Assembly (NCBI RefSeq): GCF_010731735.1
Contig: NZ_AP022588.1
Span: 1,674,001 to 1,738,000 of the forward strand
Source of the DNA: Mycolicibacterium sediminis
GTDB lineage: Bacteria > Actinomycetota > Actinomycetes > Mycobacteriales > Mycobacteriaceae
DNA: 64,000 bases
Reading direction: 5' to 3'
Shown: positions 18,966 through 28,447 of the stretch, one piece after another
Layout: each line of letters starts with the position of its first letter
Position numbering within the stretch: position 1 is the first letter of the stretch
Program-made: the position numbers and the translations under genes
Notes under the pieces: model-generated
The model's input: the letters and a program-made list of their open reading frames with translations, nothing else
Told to the model about the DNA's origin: nothing
Database searches by the model: none

Positions 18966-19649
18966 CTACGCCGCAGTCGCCACCTGCGCCCGGCGAAACC
19001 GGTTGGCGATCAGGCGCAGAACGCCGGGATGCGCACCGAGCGGATCGGCGACGGCGTCGGCACCCGACTCCCGCAGCCGGTCCTGGAACAGCCCGTCCGC
19101 CAGCAGGTAGGACGCGACGACGACCCGGCGCGCGCCGGCGTCGCGCAGGGCGGTCACCGCCTCGGCCACGCGCGGTTCGCCGGTCGCCGCGTACGCCAAC
19201 TCCACCCGATCGCCGAGTGCGGCCGAGAGCATCGCCGCGGTGATGCGCAGATCCCGCAGCGCGCCGGCGTCGGAGGTGCCGGCGGCCGCCAGGACGACGG
19301 AATCGCCCGGCCGCCAACCGCACTCGAGCAGCCGGTCGGACAGCACGTGGATCAGCTGCGGTGCGGGTCCGAGCGCCTCGGTGACGGTGACGTCGGCATG
19401 CCCGCAGGCCTCGACGTGTGCGGGGATGTCGACGCGGACGTGATAGCCGCGCGCCAGGAACGCGGGCACCAGGACCGCTGGGGTACCGGCGACGTCGGCC
19501 AGTACGTCCGACGGCGTCGGCCCGACGACGTCGACGAACGCCGTGCGGACGGGGGTCCCGAGCAGCGGGCCGACGCGCTCGGCGAGGTCGGCGATCATCG
19601 CGACGCCGCCGGGCTTGCGGGTGCCGTGTGCCACCAGGATGGGGATCAT
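18966..19649 (-). CDS. CbiX-type sirohydrochlorin chelatase-like protein
   Basis: A 227-residue class II chelatase-like protein with two related halves. The N-terminal VAHGTRKPGG carries the metal-binding His (residue 8), and LARGYHVRVDIP supplies the second. The family inserts Fe or Co into sirohydrochlorin, and iron insertion is the last step to siroheme, the cofactor NirB needs. It overlaps nnaR by 4 bases (ATGA) and is convergent with nirD. In M. tuberculosis the same pair is Rv0259c/Rv0260c. Iron chelation for NirB is the likely role, but cobalt cannot be excluded. Confidence 0.83.
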   Translation of the reverse strand: MIPILVAHGTRKPGGVAMIADLAERVGPLLGTPVRTAFVDVVGPTPSDVLADVAGTPAVLVPAFLARGYHVRVDIPAHVEACGHADVTVTEALGPAPQLIHVLSDRLLECGWRPGDSVVLAAAGTSDAGALRDLRITAAMLSAALGDRVELAYAATGEPRVAEAVTALRDAGARRVVVASYLLADGLFQDRLRESGADAVADPLGAHPGVLRLIANRFRRAQVATAA

Positions 19650-20788
19650 GCCGCGCCCGGGTCGTCGACGGCCAGGCGGTAGCCGCGCTTCACGACGGTC
19701 GAGACGATCTGCCTGTCTCCCAGCGCCGTTCGCAGTCGCAGCACCGCGGTCTCGACGGCATGGGTGTCGCTGCCGCTACCGGGTAGCGCCCGCAGCAGGT
19801 CGACGCGCGAGACGACGGCGCCCGGCCGGGTGGCGAGCGCGCGGACGGTCGCCATGGACGCGGGCGACAGTTCCTTGACCACGCCGTCGACGAGGACGCA
19901 GGTGCCGCGGATCTCGAGGGTGTGCCCGGCGACCTGAACCATGCGGGACTGCAGGATCGGGAGTTCGTCGGTGATGTGTCGGGCCAGGGCGCCGAGCCGC
20001 ATCCGCTCGGGAGACGACGTCGGCACGCCGAGGCGGACGAGGGGGCGCGCGGTGACCGGGCCGACGCACATCGCGTGCACCTCGCTGCGCAGCGCGGACA
20101 GCACGTCTGCCTCGACGCCGAGTTCGGCGGCCCGCATCAGGACCGACGCGACGGCAGGTGCGGCGGTGAAGCTCACCGCGTCGAACTTGCGATCGCCGAT
20201 GTCGAGCACCAGCTGGTCGAACGCACCGCCGTGCGGCGCGGGATGCCAGCGGTACACGCGGATCGGGACGACGTCGGCGCCCGCGGCACGCAACTCGTCG
20301 ATGAACTCCGGGAACGGATCCCAGTCGTCGGTGGCGCCGTGCAGCTGGACGGCGATCCGGAGGCCGGAGATGCCGCCCTCGAGCAGGTACTGCAGTACCT
20401 CGCGCGACGACTCCGAATCCGGCGACCACTCCTCGGGCAAGCCGGCCGCCCGCAGCGCGCCGGTGGCCTTGGGTCCCCTCGAGACGATCCGCGCACCAGA
20501 CAGCGCCTCGGTGAGGTCGGCGGCCAGACCCCACCCGTCGGCTGCGGCCATCCAGCCACGGAGGCCGATGCCGGTGGTCGCGATCACGATGTCCGGGGCC
20601 GACGCGATGAGCGCCTCCGTGTGCCGGCGCAGCTCGTCGTCGTCGGGCAGTGGCACCATGGCGATCGCTGCGGCGCAGGTCACGGCGGCACCGCGGCGGC
20701 GCAGCAGCGTCGCCAGCTCCTCGGAACGTCGTGCCGAGGTCACGGCCACGCGGAAACCCGTCAGTGGCGCCCCGCCCGGCTCAGTCAT
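19646..20788 (-). CDS. nnaR: HemD-like/winged-helix regulator of nitrate-nitrite assimilation (NnaR-type)
   Basis: A 380-residue fusion. The N-terminal part (about 1-260) is a uroporphyrinogen-III synthase-like domain (GFRVAVTSARRSEELATLL, RIVSRGPKATGALRAAGLPE). The C-terminal part (about 280-375) is an OmpR/PhoB-type winged helix (RGTCVLVDGVVKELSPASMA, then VDLLRALPGSGSDTHAVETA). This architecture is that of NnaR, described in Streptomyces and M. smegmatis as a coactivator with GlnR of nitrate and nitrite assimilation genes. ATG 20788 is chosen because homology begins there. It is co-transcribed with the chelatase gene, next to nirBD. Whether the HemD domain is still catalytic is unknown. 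Confidence 0.83.
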   Translation of the reverse strand: MTEPGGAPLTGFRVAVTSARRSEELATLLRRRGAAVTCAAAIAMVPLPDDDELRRHTEALIASAPDIVIATTGIGLRGWMAAADGWGLAADLTEALSGARIVSRGPKATGALRAAGLPEEWSPDSESSREVLQYLLEGGISGLRIAVQLHGATDDWDPFPEFIDELRAAGADVVPIRVYRWHPAPHGGAFDQLVLDIGDRKFDAVSFTAAPAVASVLMRAAELGVEADVLSALRSEVHAMCVGPVTARPLVRLGVPTSSPERMRLGALARHITDELPILQSRMVQVAGHTLEIRGTCVLVDGVVKELSPASMATVRALATRPGAVVSRVDLLRALPGSGSDTHAVETAVLRLRTALGDRQIVSTVVKRGYRLAVDDPGAA

Positions 20789-20918
20789 GACCCAAGTGAA
20801 GAGACATCGTGTTGCGGAGCTGTTACGCAGCCGTTGCCGTGGCATGTCACCACCGGGAGCCGGTGACCCGGCCGTGAACATGGGCTCACCGCATGCGCCG
20901 GGCGGGTGTGAGGTGCGG

Positions 20919-21686
20919 TCACGACCGACGCTCCAGGTCGACGACCAGGGGACGGTGGTCCGAGAGCGGCACCTCGGGAGCATGGACTCCGGTGACGACG
21001 AGGCCCGGATCGTCGGTCAGCATGTGATCGAGCTGGCGGGTGGGCCCGTGGGCGGGGAACGTCAGCGCATCGGCCAGCGGGCGCAGCCGCGACCAGCGGC
21101 GCACCGCGGCCGGCGTCATGTTGAGGTCGCCGGTGAGCACGTGCGGGCCGGGGCAGCGCCGCATGTCGTCGATCACCCGCCGCAGTTGCCGGCGGTTCCA
21201 GCCGGGCACGAAGGACAGGTGGGCGTTGCCGACCACGAGCGGGCCGAGAGGAGTCTCGAACGCGCCGATGATCACCGATCGCGGTTCCTCGTCGACGATG
21301 ATGATCCTGCGGGTTCCCGGGATGTACACCGGAACCTTGATGGGGATGCGGGGCAACCGGGCGGTCTGCCAGGTCGTGGCCGGATACCGCGACAGCAGGG
21401 CGATTCCGTAGGCGGCGGAGTCCGGACTCTCCCCACCCGTGGCGGCCATCCACGTCGCTCCCGGAACGCCGGACATGGCGGCGACGAAGCGGTGCGACCG
21501 GGCACCCATCGCCTCGGCGGCGACCGCGGTGAGGTCCGCCATGCCCGACCGGGGCTGCTCGCGGTCGACCTCCTGCAGGGCCAGCACGTCGACGTCGAGG
21601 TCTTCGATCACCCGGGCGAACCGGGCCACGTCCACTCCGTCGTCGAGGTTTCGGCCGTGCAGAATGTTGAAGGTCGCCATCCGCAT
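20919..21686 (-). CDS. Endonuclease/exonuclease/phosphatase family protein
   Basis: A 255-residue EEP-fold hydrolase. Recognisable metal and catalytic motifs: MATFNILHG at the start, LALQEVDRE (metal Glu), GNAHLS, TGDLNMTP (catalytic Asp/Asn) and LSDHRPLVVDL at the end (Asp-His). Substrates in this family range from DNA to phospholipids and inositol phosphates, and no specificity signal is visible. No signal peptide or membrane segment is seen. The start at 21686 is only 18 bases from the divergent start of the nucleotidyltransferase, so both mRNAs are probably leaderless or nearly so. Confidence 0.85.
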   Translation of the reverse strand: MRMATFNILHGRNLDDGVDVARFARVIEDLDVDVLALQEVDREQPRSGMADLTAVAAEAMGARSHRFVAAMSGVPGATWMAATGGESPDSAAYGIALLSRYPATTWQTARLPRIPIKVPVYIPGTRRIIIVDEEPRSVIIGAFETPLGPLVVGNAHLSFVPGWNRRQLRRVIDDMRRCPGPHVLTGDLNMTPAAVRRWSRLRPLADALTFPAHGPTRQLDHMLTDDPGLVVTGVHAPEVPLSDHRPLVVDLERRS

Positions 21687-21704
21687 GGGTACTTGATACC
21701 CACC

Positions 21705-22283
21705 ATGACGCACATCGAGCCAACTCCCGAGCAGGATCCGTGGTCCGGACTACGGGAGGCGCTCCGTCGGGCGGCGTCCGCGCTGGCCGCGGAGGGCAGA
21801 CCGTTCGCGCTGGCGGGCAGCTACGCGCTCTGGGTGCACGGCGCCCCGGAACCGCTGCACGACGTCGACCTGGTGGTCGAGGGGTCCGACGCCGATGCGG
21901 TGGCCGAGACCCTGACCCGTGCCGGGTTCACGGTGGAGCGGCCGCTGGAGTCCTGGCTGCTCAAGGCCTACTGGAACGGGGCACTGGTCGACGTCCTGCA
22001 CCGCGTGAACGGCGTCCCCGTCGACGCCGCGCTGATAGAGGGGTCGCAGACCTACGACGTGCTCGCGATTCCGATGCGGGTGCTTTCTCCGACGACCGCG
22101 CTCACGCAGAAGTTGCTGGCACTCACCGAGCACCACTGCGACTTCGAGCCGCTGCTGCCGCGGTTGCGCGCCGTCCGCGAACAGGTCGACTGGCCGCGGC
22201 TGCGCGAGGTGACGAAGGACAACGACTTCGCGGCGGCGCTGCTGTTCCTCGCGGATCGGTTGGGCATCACCCCCACCGCGTGA
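21705..22283 (+). CDS. Nucleotidyltransferase-fold protein
   Basis: A 192-residue protein of the nucleotidyltransferase superfamily. The GS of LAGSYALWVHG (residues 38-39) and D53-V-D55 form the helix-turn plus DxD metal motif. A distal region VLSPTTALTQKLLALTEHHC looks like the helical part of MNT-type/AbiEii-like enzymes. Whether it transfers AMP to protein, tRNA or a small molecule is unknown. It is divergent from the EEP gene and followed 41 bases later by the P450 gene, which may be co-transcribed. Confidence 0.75.
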   Translation: MTHIEPTPEQDPWSGLREALRRAASALAAEGRPFALAGSYALWVHGAPEPLHDVDLVVEGSDADAVAETLTRAGFTVERPLESWLLKAYWNGALVDVLHRVNGVPVDAALIEGSQTYDVLAIPMRVLSPTTALTQKLLALTEHHCDFEPLLPRLRAVREQVDWPRLREVTKDNDFAAALLFLADRLGITPTA

Positions 22284-22324
22284 CGGTTGTTTGTCCGCCT
22301 CGCCCGCGGGTACCGGGTTCGACC

Positions 22325-23689
22325 GTGGCGACGACGACGGAAGTGACGGTACGGCGACCCCAGCTCACCGGGGCGCGGGCGCTCGCGACCCTGGCCGATC
22401 TCGGCCTGGCGTCGGTGGCCGCGGGAGTGATCCTGCGGCGCAAGCCCGTGGTGGCGGTGCTCGAGAAGGTGCAGGCCGATGGTCGCGCGCTGCGACGGAT
22501 GCGGGCGTTGCGGGCGGAGTTCGGCCGCGGCCCCGTCGAGCTGGTGCTGCCGGTCCGGCGCGTGCTGGTGATCACCGATCCCGAGGACGTCGGTCGCGTC
22601 CTGGCCGAGACGCCCGACCCCTTCCACCCCGCGAACCGCGAGAAGCGTCAGGCGCTGCGGCCGTTCCAGCCGCGTGGCGTGCTGATCAGCCGCGGCGCGA
22701 TCAGGGCGGAACGACGGGCACTGAACGAGGCGGCGCTCGACACCGGACTGGCCCTGAACCGGATCGCCCCCGCGATCACGGAGGTGGTCGCCGAGGAGGC
22801 AGAAGCTCTCGCCGAGTCGGCACTGGCCGGCCGGCGCCTGACGGCCGCGGAGTTCGAGACCGCGTGGTGGCGCGTCGTGAGGCGCGTCGTGCTCGGTGAC
22901 GCCGCACGCGACGACTCCGCGATCACCGACCAGCTGCGCCGGCTCCGGGCGTCCGGGAACTGGTCCTTCGCGGGCCTGCCGCACCCGTGGCGACGGGACC
23001 GGTTCACGGAGCGTCTGCACGCGTACGCAGAGGCGCCCGACCCGAACAGCCTGCTCGGCGCGCTCGCCGAGATCCCGGCGCGGGCGGGCGTCGACCCCGT
23101 CGGCCAGGTGCCGCAGTGGCTGTTCGCCTACGACGCCGCGGGCATGGCCACGATCCGTGCGCTGGCACTCCTGACCACTCATCCCGAGCAGCGCGCCGCG
23201 GCGACTGCCGAGATCGGCGACCCCTCCGCCCCCGCCGTGCGCCCGTACCTGCGCGGCTGCGTGCTGGAGTCGATCCGCCTGTGGCCGACGACGCCCGCAG
23301 TGCTGCGGGACATGATCGCCGACACCGAATGGGGCACTGGCGCAGAGCGCTTCCGCGTCGAAAGTGGCGCCGCCGTCTTGATCGCCGCGCCGGCGTTCCA
23401 CCGCGACGCCGACCTCGTGCCGTTCGCCGACGAATTCGAACCGCAGGTCTGGGTCGACGGGCGGGCGCAGGAGTACCCGCAGCTGATCCCGTTCAGCGAC
23501 GGCCCGGGGGAGTGCCCGGGGCGTGACGTCGTGATGCTGACGACCAGCACCATGCTGGCGAACTTGATGTCGCGCCTGCGGTTGACGCTTCGTTCGTCCA
23601 TGCGGCCGTATCCCGGTCGGCCGCTGCCGATGACGTTCAACCAGTACGGCGTCGAGTTCGACGTCGCACCCGTGACGGCTCGGCCGTAG
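22325..23689 (+). CDS. Cytochrome P450
   Basis: A 454-residue haem monooxygenase. The haem-binding loop is FSDGPGECPG with the axial Cys at about residue 397, and the ExxR motif is ESIR near 315. The I-helix oxygen-activation segment reads AYDAAGMATI, so the usual acidic residue before Thr is Ala. Many mycobacterial P450s vary here, but it could alter proton delivery. The GTG start at 22325 has no clear ribosome binding site. There is no adjacent ferredoxin or reductase. It sits where the recalled M. tuberculosis block has no P450, so it looks like an addition to it. Substrate unknown. Confidence 0.88.
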   Translation: MATTTEVTVRRPQLTGARALATLADLGLASVAAGVILRRKPVVAVLEKVQADGRALRRMRALRAEFGRGPVELVLPVRRVLVITDPEDVGRVLAETPDPFHPANREKRQALRPFQPRGVLISRGAIRAERRALNEAALDTGLALNRIAPAITEVVAEEAEALAESALAGRRLTAAEFETAWWRVVRRVVLGDAARDDSAITDQLRRLRASGNWSFAGLPHPWRRDRFTERLHAYAEAPDPNSLLGALAEIPARAGVDPVGQVPQWLFAYDAAGMATIRALALLTTHPEQRAAATAEIGDPSAPAVRPYLRGCVLESIRLWPTTPAVLRDMIADTEWGTGAERFRVESGAAVLIAAPAFHRDADLVPFADEFEPQVWVDGRAQEYPQLIPFSDGPGECPGRDVVMLTTSTMLANLMSRLRLTLRSSMRPYPGRPLPMTFNQYGVEFDVAPVTARP

Positions 23690-23713
23690 CGGTGACGCGA
23701 ACGTCGTTGCGGC

Positions 23714-24286
<573 letters not shown>

Positions 24287-25159
24287 CTACCGGGTGCGCG
24301 CCCGCGCCCAGTGGAAGCGGACGCGCCGGCCGGGTCGCAGCTGGGCGGCGTCGTCGACGGCCGACTCGGTCAGCGCACCGATCACCGGATAGCCGCCAGT
24401 CACGGGATGGTCGGGACCGAGGATCACGGGTAACCCGTTGGGTGGCATCTGGATTGCTCCGCGGACGGCGCCTTCGCTGGGCAGTTGACGGTCGGGCCAC
24501 CGTGCGGGCATCGGCTCGCCGGTCATACGCATCCCGACGCGGTCGCTCCGATCCGAGACGGTCCACTCGGTGGCGACGAGCAGGTCGGGATCGGCCAACC
24601 AGTCGTCACGGGGCCCGGGGACCACGTGCAGGTCGAGGACGCCCGAGCCGATCGGGGCGACGGGCGCCTGGTCGAGTTCGGGGTAGTCGGCGGTGTGCTC
24701 GCCGACCGGAAGTTCGTCACCGGCGTGCAGTGGTCGGGGCCCGATGGCGGACAGGACGTCGTGACTGCGCGACCCGAGGACCGGAGCGACGTCGACGCCA
24801 CCCCGTACGGCGACGTAGGTGCGCAGTCCGGTCACCGGCACGTCGAGCGTCACCACCTGCCCGTCGTGCACATGCTGAACACCGTTGTTGCCGAACGGCG
24901 TTCCGTCGACCGATGGACGCGCGTCGGCCCCGGTGACGGCGATGGTGGCGTCACCTCCGCGGACGCGGACGGCGAACCCTCCGAGGGTGACCTCGACGGT
25001 GGCCCGGTCATCGGGGTTCGCGACGAGCCGATTGGCCAGGGCGTGTGAGCGCCGGTCGGCGGCGCCGGACCGGGTGACGCCGAGGTGCGCGTAGCCCGGC
25101 CGGCCGAGGTCCTGCACCAGGGCCAACGGCCCGGTCGCGAGGATCTCCAGCGTGACCAC
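24287..25159 (-). CDS. pxpC: 5-oxoprolinase subunit C (biotin-dependent carboxyltransferase-like)
   Basis: A 290-residue subunit of the ATP-dependent 5-oxoprolinase PxpABC, which opens 5-oxoproline to glutamate. The N-terminal [23 protein letters not shown] and the [12 protein letters not shown] segment are hallmarks of the family (also annotated as allophanate hydrolase subunit 2 or KipA). GTG 25159 is chosen because it starts 4 bases after the pxpB stop. It corresponds to Rv0263c. PxpA, needed for full activity, is not adjacent and not in the window. Confidence 0.88.
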   Translation of the reverse strand: MVTLEILATGPLALVQDLGRPGYAHLGVTRSGAADRRSHALANRLVANPDDRATVEVTLGGFAVRVRGGDATIAVTGADARPSVDGTPFGNNGVQHVHDGQVVTLDVPVTGLRTYVAVRGGVDVAPVLGSRSHDVLSAIGPRPLHAGDELPVGEHTADYPELDQAPVAPIGSGVLDLHVVPGPRDDWLADPDLLVATEWTVSDRSDRVGMRMTGEPMPARWPDRQLPSEGAVRGAIQMPPNGLPVILGPDHPVTGGYPVIGALTESAVDDAAQLRPGRRVRFHWARARTR

Positions 25160-25163
25160 CGCT

Positions 25164-25793
25164 CTAGCCGATCGCCTGGAACCGGACCCGCGCACCCGGC
25201 TCGAGCAGCGCGGGCGGCGAGCGGTCGACGTCCCAGAGGGTCGCGTCGCATCGTCCGATCAGCTGCCACCCGCCCGGCGTCTCACGCGGGTAGACGCCGC
25301 TGAACTCGCCGGCCAGCCCCACCGAGCCCGCCGGGACCCTGGTGCGCGGCTCTGCCCGGCGGGGCACGTGCAGGCGGGTGTCGCCCCCGACGAGGTAGGC
25401 GAACCCCGGCGCGAAGCCCCCGAAGCCGACGCGCATCGTCGTGGCGGTGTGGGCCGTGACGACGTCGTCGACGGAGAGGCCGGTCAGCCGGGCCACCTCG
25501 TCGAGGTCGGGTCCGTCGTAGACGACGTCGAGCACCACGTCGGCACCGTCGCCGCCCGACCGTGCGTCGGCGGGGTCGACGGGCAGCGTCGCCAGTCGCC
25601 GCCGGAGGGGCTCGACGTCGGCGGTCGAGGCCAGTTCGACGAGCACGGTTCGCGCGGCGGGCACGACGTCGAGGACACCGGGCAGATCGGCCCGGCGCAC
25701 GGCGGCGGTCCACGCCAACACCTCGGCGATGCCGTCGAACTCCAGGAGCAGCGCGCGCTCCCCGTAGTCGTGCACGGTGCCGAGGGCCGACAT
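25164..25793 (-). CDS. pxpB: 5-oxoprolinase subunit B (KipI-like)
   Basis: A 209-residue partner of PxpC. Family signs are the N-terminal [11 protein letters not shown], the [19 protein letters not shown] segment (a very conserved Gly/Phe loop) and the closing [15 protein letters not shown]. The family is also annotated as allophanate hydrolase subunit 1. It is transcribed with pxpC and lies 2 bases after the queuosine-precursor transporter gene. It corresponds to Rv0264c. Confidence 0.88.
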   Translation of the reverse strand: MSALGTVHDYGERALLLEFDGIAEVLAWTAAVRRADLPGVLDVVPAARTVLVELASTADVEPLRRRLATLPVDPADARSGGDGADVVLDVVYDGPDLDEVARLTGLSVDDVVTAHTATTMRVGFGGFAPGFAYLVGGDTRLHVPRRAEPRTRVPAGSVGLAGEFSGVYPRETPGGWQLIGRCDATLWDVDRSPPALLEPGARVRFQAIG

Positions 25794-25795
25794 CG

Positions 25796-26482
25796 TCAGA
25801 CCGCGGGCTGGTAGGTCGGTTCGCGTTGCTTGATGTGGCCGATGACGCGGTAGGTGATCGGCAGCATCACCACCTCGATCGCGGTCTTGTACAGCCAGCC
25901 GAGCGCGGTGTAGACGGCGAAGTCCCGGAACGTCGTGATGCCGATGGCGCTCGCGGCGATGGCGCAGAACACCAGCGTGTCACCGAGTTGGCCGGCGAAC
26001 GTCGACCCGACCAGCCGTGCCCACAGGTGCTTCTCCTTGGTGCGCTGCTTGATCGCCACGACGACCCACGCGTTGAGCGTCTGGCCGACGATGAAGCCCG
26101 CGAGACCCGCCACGATGAGCTGGGTGTAGGCCCCCACGACGTTCTCGAGCGCCGCCTGGTTCTCGTAGAAGTCCGCGGCCGGCAGGTAGACCGTCACCCA
26201 GAACGCCAGCGCCGCCAGCACGTTCATCGAGAAGCCGAGGATGATCGCCCGCCGGGCCGCCTTGAAGCCGTACACCTCCGACAGCACGTCGCCGATGACG
26301 TAGGTCAGCGGGAACACGATGAACCCGCCGTCGGTGAGGATCGGACCGAACGCGACGCCCTTGGTGGCGGTGACGTTGGAGATGATGACGAGCGCAGTGA
26401 ACACGGCGACGAGCACCGGGTAGTAGGCCGAGCCCACCTTGGCGAAACTGGGCTCGTCGGTGTCCGCGAGGGCGTCTGTCAC
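25796..26482 (-). CDS. Queuosine precursor transporter (YhhQ/DUF165 family)
   Basis: A 228-residue membrane protein with about six hydrophobic helices. The family pattern is clear: [20 protein letters not shown], then [20 protein letters not shown] with conserved Asp and Glu, and [19 protein letters not shown] later. YhhQ-family proteins import queuosine precursors (preQ0/preQ1 or queuine). GTG 26482 is 12 bases after the fecB2 stop and the stop is 2 bases before pxpB, so fecB2, this gene, pxpB and pxpC may be one transcript. No queuosine synthesis gene is in the window. Confidence 0.86.
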   Translation of the reverse strand: MTDALADTDEPSFAKVGSAYYPVLVAVFTALVIISNVTATKGVAFGPILTDGGFIVFPLTYVIGDVLSEVYGFKAARRAIILGFSMNVLAALAFWVTVYLPAADFYENQAALENVVGAYTQLIVAGLAGFIVGQTLNAWVVVAIKQRTKEKHLWARLVGSTFAGQLGDTLVFCAIAASAIGITTFRDFAVYTALGWLYKTAIEVVMLPITYRVIGHIKQREPTYQPAV

Positions 26483-26494
26483 CCGGACATTGTG

Positions 26495-27487
26495 TCAGGC
26501 GAGCACTTTGGCCAGCATCGGCGGCAACCTGTCCGCGACCACCGGGTAGGACAGCACGGTGCCGAAGGCGATGGCGCCCGCCAGCTCCCTGTCGGTGAGG
26601 ACGTTGCGGTTGGTCCTGGTCGCCTTGAGTTCCGCGAACGTCGGGTCGGCGAGCAGTGCCGCGGTCTCGGCGTCGTTCTCGGTCGTCCAGATCAGCGCGT
26701 CGGCCTGATCGAGCACGGCTGCCCAGCGGTCGCGCGGAAGGTAGGCGCTGCTGCCGTCGACGTACTCGCCGAGGCCGTCGGGGATCTTCAGACCCATCTG
26801 GGTGAGGTATTCGGTCCGCGGGCCCGCCGGGGTGACGACGGCGCGGTCCCTGGACAGCGTGCCGCCCACCACGTACACCGACTTGTCGGCAAGCGAGGGG
26901 TTGTCGGTCTTCGCCTTCGCGAGGCCGTCGTCGACGCCGGTGACGAGCGCGCGCATGTCGTCGACCTTGAACGTCGCCTGGCCGATGACCTCGGCCTGGG
27001 TCTTCCACGGTTCGAAGAAGGCGTCCGCGCCGGACTGCGCGATGGTGGGTGCGATCGCGGAGAGCCGGGTGTAGGTGTCGGCGTCCAGGCCGGCGTTGAC
27101 CGCGACGATGAGATCCGGCTTGAGCGAGGCGATCTGGTCCACCTGAATGCCGTCGGCGAGGCTGAGCACCACGGGCTGGGCGGGCCCGAGCTTGGGCTGC
27201 GCCCACGGCCAGGTGGCGAAGGGTTGGCCGCCGAACCACTCCGTCACGGCGATGGGTACGACCCCGAGCGCGAGGAGGTCGTCCTGCTCGGTGAACCCGG
27301 CGCTGACGACCCGCGTGGGCGGGCCGGGGATCTTGGTCTCGCCGAACACGTGGGTGACGGTCACCGAGCCGTCATCGGCGACGGCGCCTGGTTTGTCGGG
27401 ACTGCAACCGGCGGCGAACGCCGCGGCACCGGCGGACAGGACCAGTGACCGGCCCAGGAACGCCCTGCGCGACCAGATGTGGGGCAC
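26495..27487 (-). CDS. fecB2: Iron-siderophore ABC transporter substrate-binding lipoprotein
   Basis: A 330-residue periplasmic-binding-fold (TroA-like) lipoprotein. The N-terminus has a twin-arginine-like RRAF followed by a hydrophobic stretch and the lipobox FAAGC, with the lipid Cys at residue 28. It matches M. tuberculosis FecB2 (Rv0265c) in length and position. The family binds ferric siderophores or haem for an ABC importer, and no permease or ATPase is adjacent. The start is GTG 27487. The hemophore-like gene 55 bases upstream on the same strand supports an iron-acquisition context. Confidence 0.88.
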   Translation of the reverse strand: MPHIWSRRAFLGRSLVLSAGAAAFAAGCSPDKPGAVADDGSVTVTHVFGETKIPGPPTRVVSAGFTEQDDLLALGVVPIAVTEWFGGQPFATWPWAQPKLGPAQPVVLSLADGIQVDQIASLKPDLIVAVNAGLDADTYTRLSAIAPTIAQSGADAFFEPWKTQAEVIGQATFKVDDMRALVTGVDDGLAKAKTDNPSLADKSVYVVGGTLSRDRAVVTPAGPRTEYLTQMGLKIPDGLGEYVDGSSAYLPRDRWAAVLDQADALIWTTENDAETAALLADPTFAELKATRTNRNVLTDRELAGAIAFGTVLSYPVVADRLPPMLAKVLA

Positions 27488-27542
27488 GCGGCCGAGCGTA
27501 ATGGCTAACCGAGGTCGAAGTCGGCGATCGGGATTGCTGCGG

Positions 27543-27914
27543 TCAGCCCGCCATGAACGTGTCGTAGGCCGACGCCAGCTCGGGAGGCAGCACCGTCACG
27601 TTGCACTGCCGCTGCGTGTCGCCGATGGGCGCCAGGATCCCGCGTAGGTCGTAGTACTCCTGGGGATTGGCGGTGAAGTATCCGCGCAGGTTCGCCTCGG
27701 CGACCGGCCGCGGTTGGCCCTTGGCCGCAGTCACCGCCTGGTCGGCGCCGGGATGGGTGTCGAGGTAGCCCTGAGCCTGGCTGGTGGCCGAGTCGACGGT
27801 GCCCCTGATGGCGTCGGGGCTGCACGGATCGGGTTGCGCCGAGGCGCCGGGCGCCATGGCGATCGTCGCGGCGACCAGCCCGCCGAGGGCGGACACGAGG
27901 GTGGTGCGGGTCAT
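27543..27914 (-). CDS. Secreted hemophore-related protein
   Basis: A 123-residue exported protein with a Sec signal peptide cleaved after about residue 26 (GASA). The mature part has two cysteines (31 and about 104), likely one disulfide, and helices containing SQAQGYLDTHPGADQAVTAA. The YL-x-x-HP motif and size fit the mycobacterial hemophore-related family (Rv0203-like), whose founding member binds haem. It is the gene before fecB2 on the same strand. Haem binding is inferred from family and neighbourhood. Confidence 0.78.
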   Translation of the reverse strand: MTRTTLVSALGGLVAATIAMAPGASAQPDPCSPDAIRGTVDSATSQAQGYLDTHPGADQAVTAAKGQPRPVAEANLRGYFTANPQEYYDLRGILAPIGDTQRQCNVTVLPPELASAYDTFMAG

Positions 27915-28155
27915 CTGTCGTACTCCTTCGGTGGTGGGTGGGACGGGACGTTGGCAACCCCGCGCGGTCCTGGGGTGCGCCTGCTCGACACCTGAGGCCT
28001 GCGGTGCCGCTGCCGTGAGTGACGTCCGCGTCGACCCCGGCTACCCAGGTGCGCGTCGTCGCTAACCCGTGAATCGGATGCAGACGCGGATTGAGGGTCG
28101 CCGTTTCGGGTACATACGTGCCGCAGCTTCAGACCGAGTGAACAAAGGACACATC

Positions 28156-28440
28156 ATGATCGGAACAATCATCGGCGCCATCGTCGTCGGCCTCATCGTG
28201 GGCGGATTGGCACGGCTGATCATGCCGGGCAAGCAGAACATCGGCGTCGTCATGACGGTGCTCCTCGGTGCGATCGGTTCGTTCCTGGGCACCTGGGTGG
28301 CGTACAAGCTCGGATACTCGAACCAGAACGGCGGCTTCAAGATCATTCCGTTCCTCGTCGGAATCATCGTGGCGATCATAATGATCGCCGGGTACCTGGG
28401 GATCACCGGCAAGCGCAACTCGTCCAAGATCGGCCGGTGA
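28156..28440 (+). CDS. GlsB/YeaQ/YmgE family membrane protein (transglycosylase-associated)
   Basis: A 94-residue protein with three hydrophobic helices. The glycine-rich IIGAIVVGLIVGGLARLIMP is the family signature. The family is called transglycosylase-associated but its function is unknown, and it is often induced by stress. ATG 28156 has AAAGGA 7 bases upstream. It is followed 7 bases later by a second small membrane protein gene that may share its transcript. Confidence 0.85.
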   Translation: MIGTIIGAIVVGLIVGGLARLIMPGKQNIGVVMTVLLGAIGSFLGTWVAYKLGYSNQNGGFKIIPFLVGIIVAIIMIAGYLGITGKRNSSKIGR

Positions 28441-28447
28441 CCCGCAC

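Noticed and set aside
19941..22283. Plus-strand frame of 780 codons
   Set aside because: Only the last 192 codons (from 21705) look like a protein; the rest is antisense to nnaR and the EEP gene.
25562..27448. Plus-strand frame of 628 codons
   Set aside because: It is antisense to pxpB, the YhhQ transporter and fecB2, which have clear family motifs. The translation is low in hydrophobic structure and rich in Arg, Gly and Asp.
28090..28155. Possible SigF-type promoter (GGGTA) before the GlsB-like gene
   Set aside because: GGGTAC is present at about 28108, but no GTTT-like -35 box lies at the right distance, so the match is too weak.
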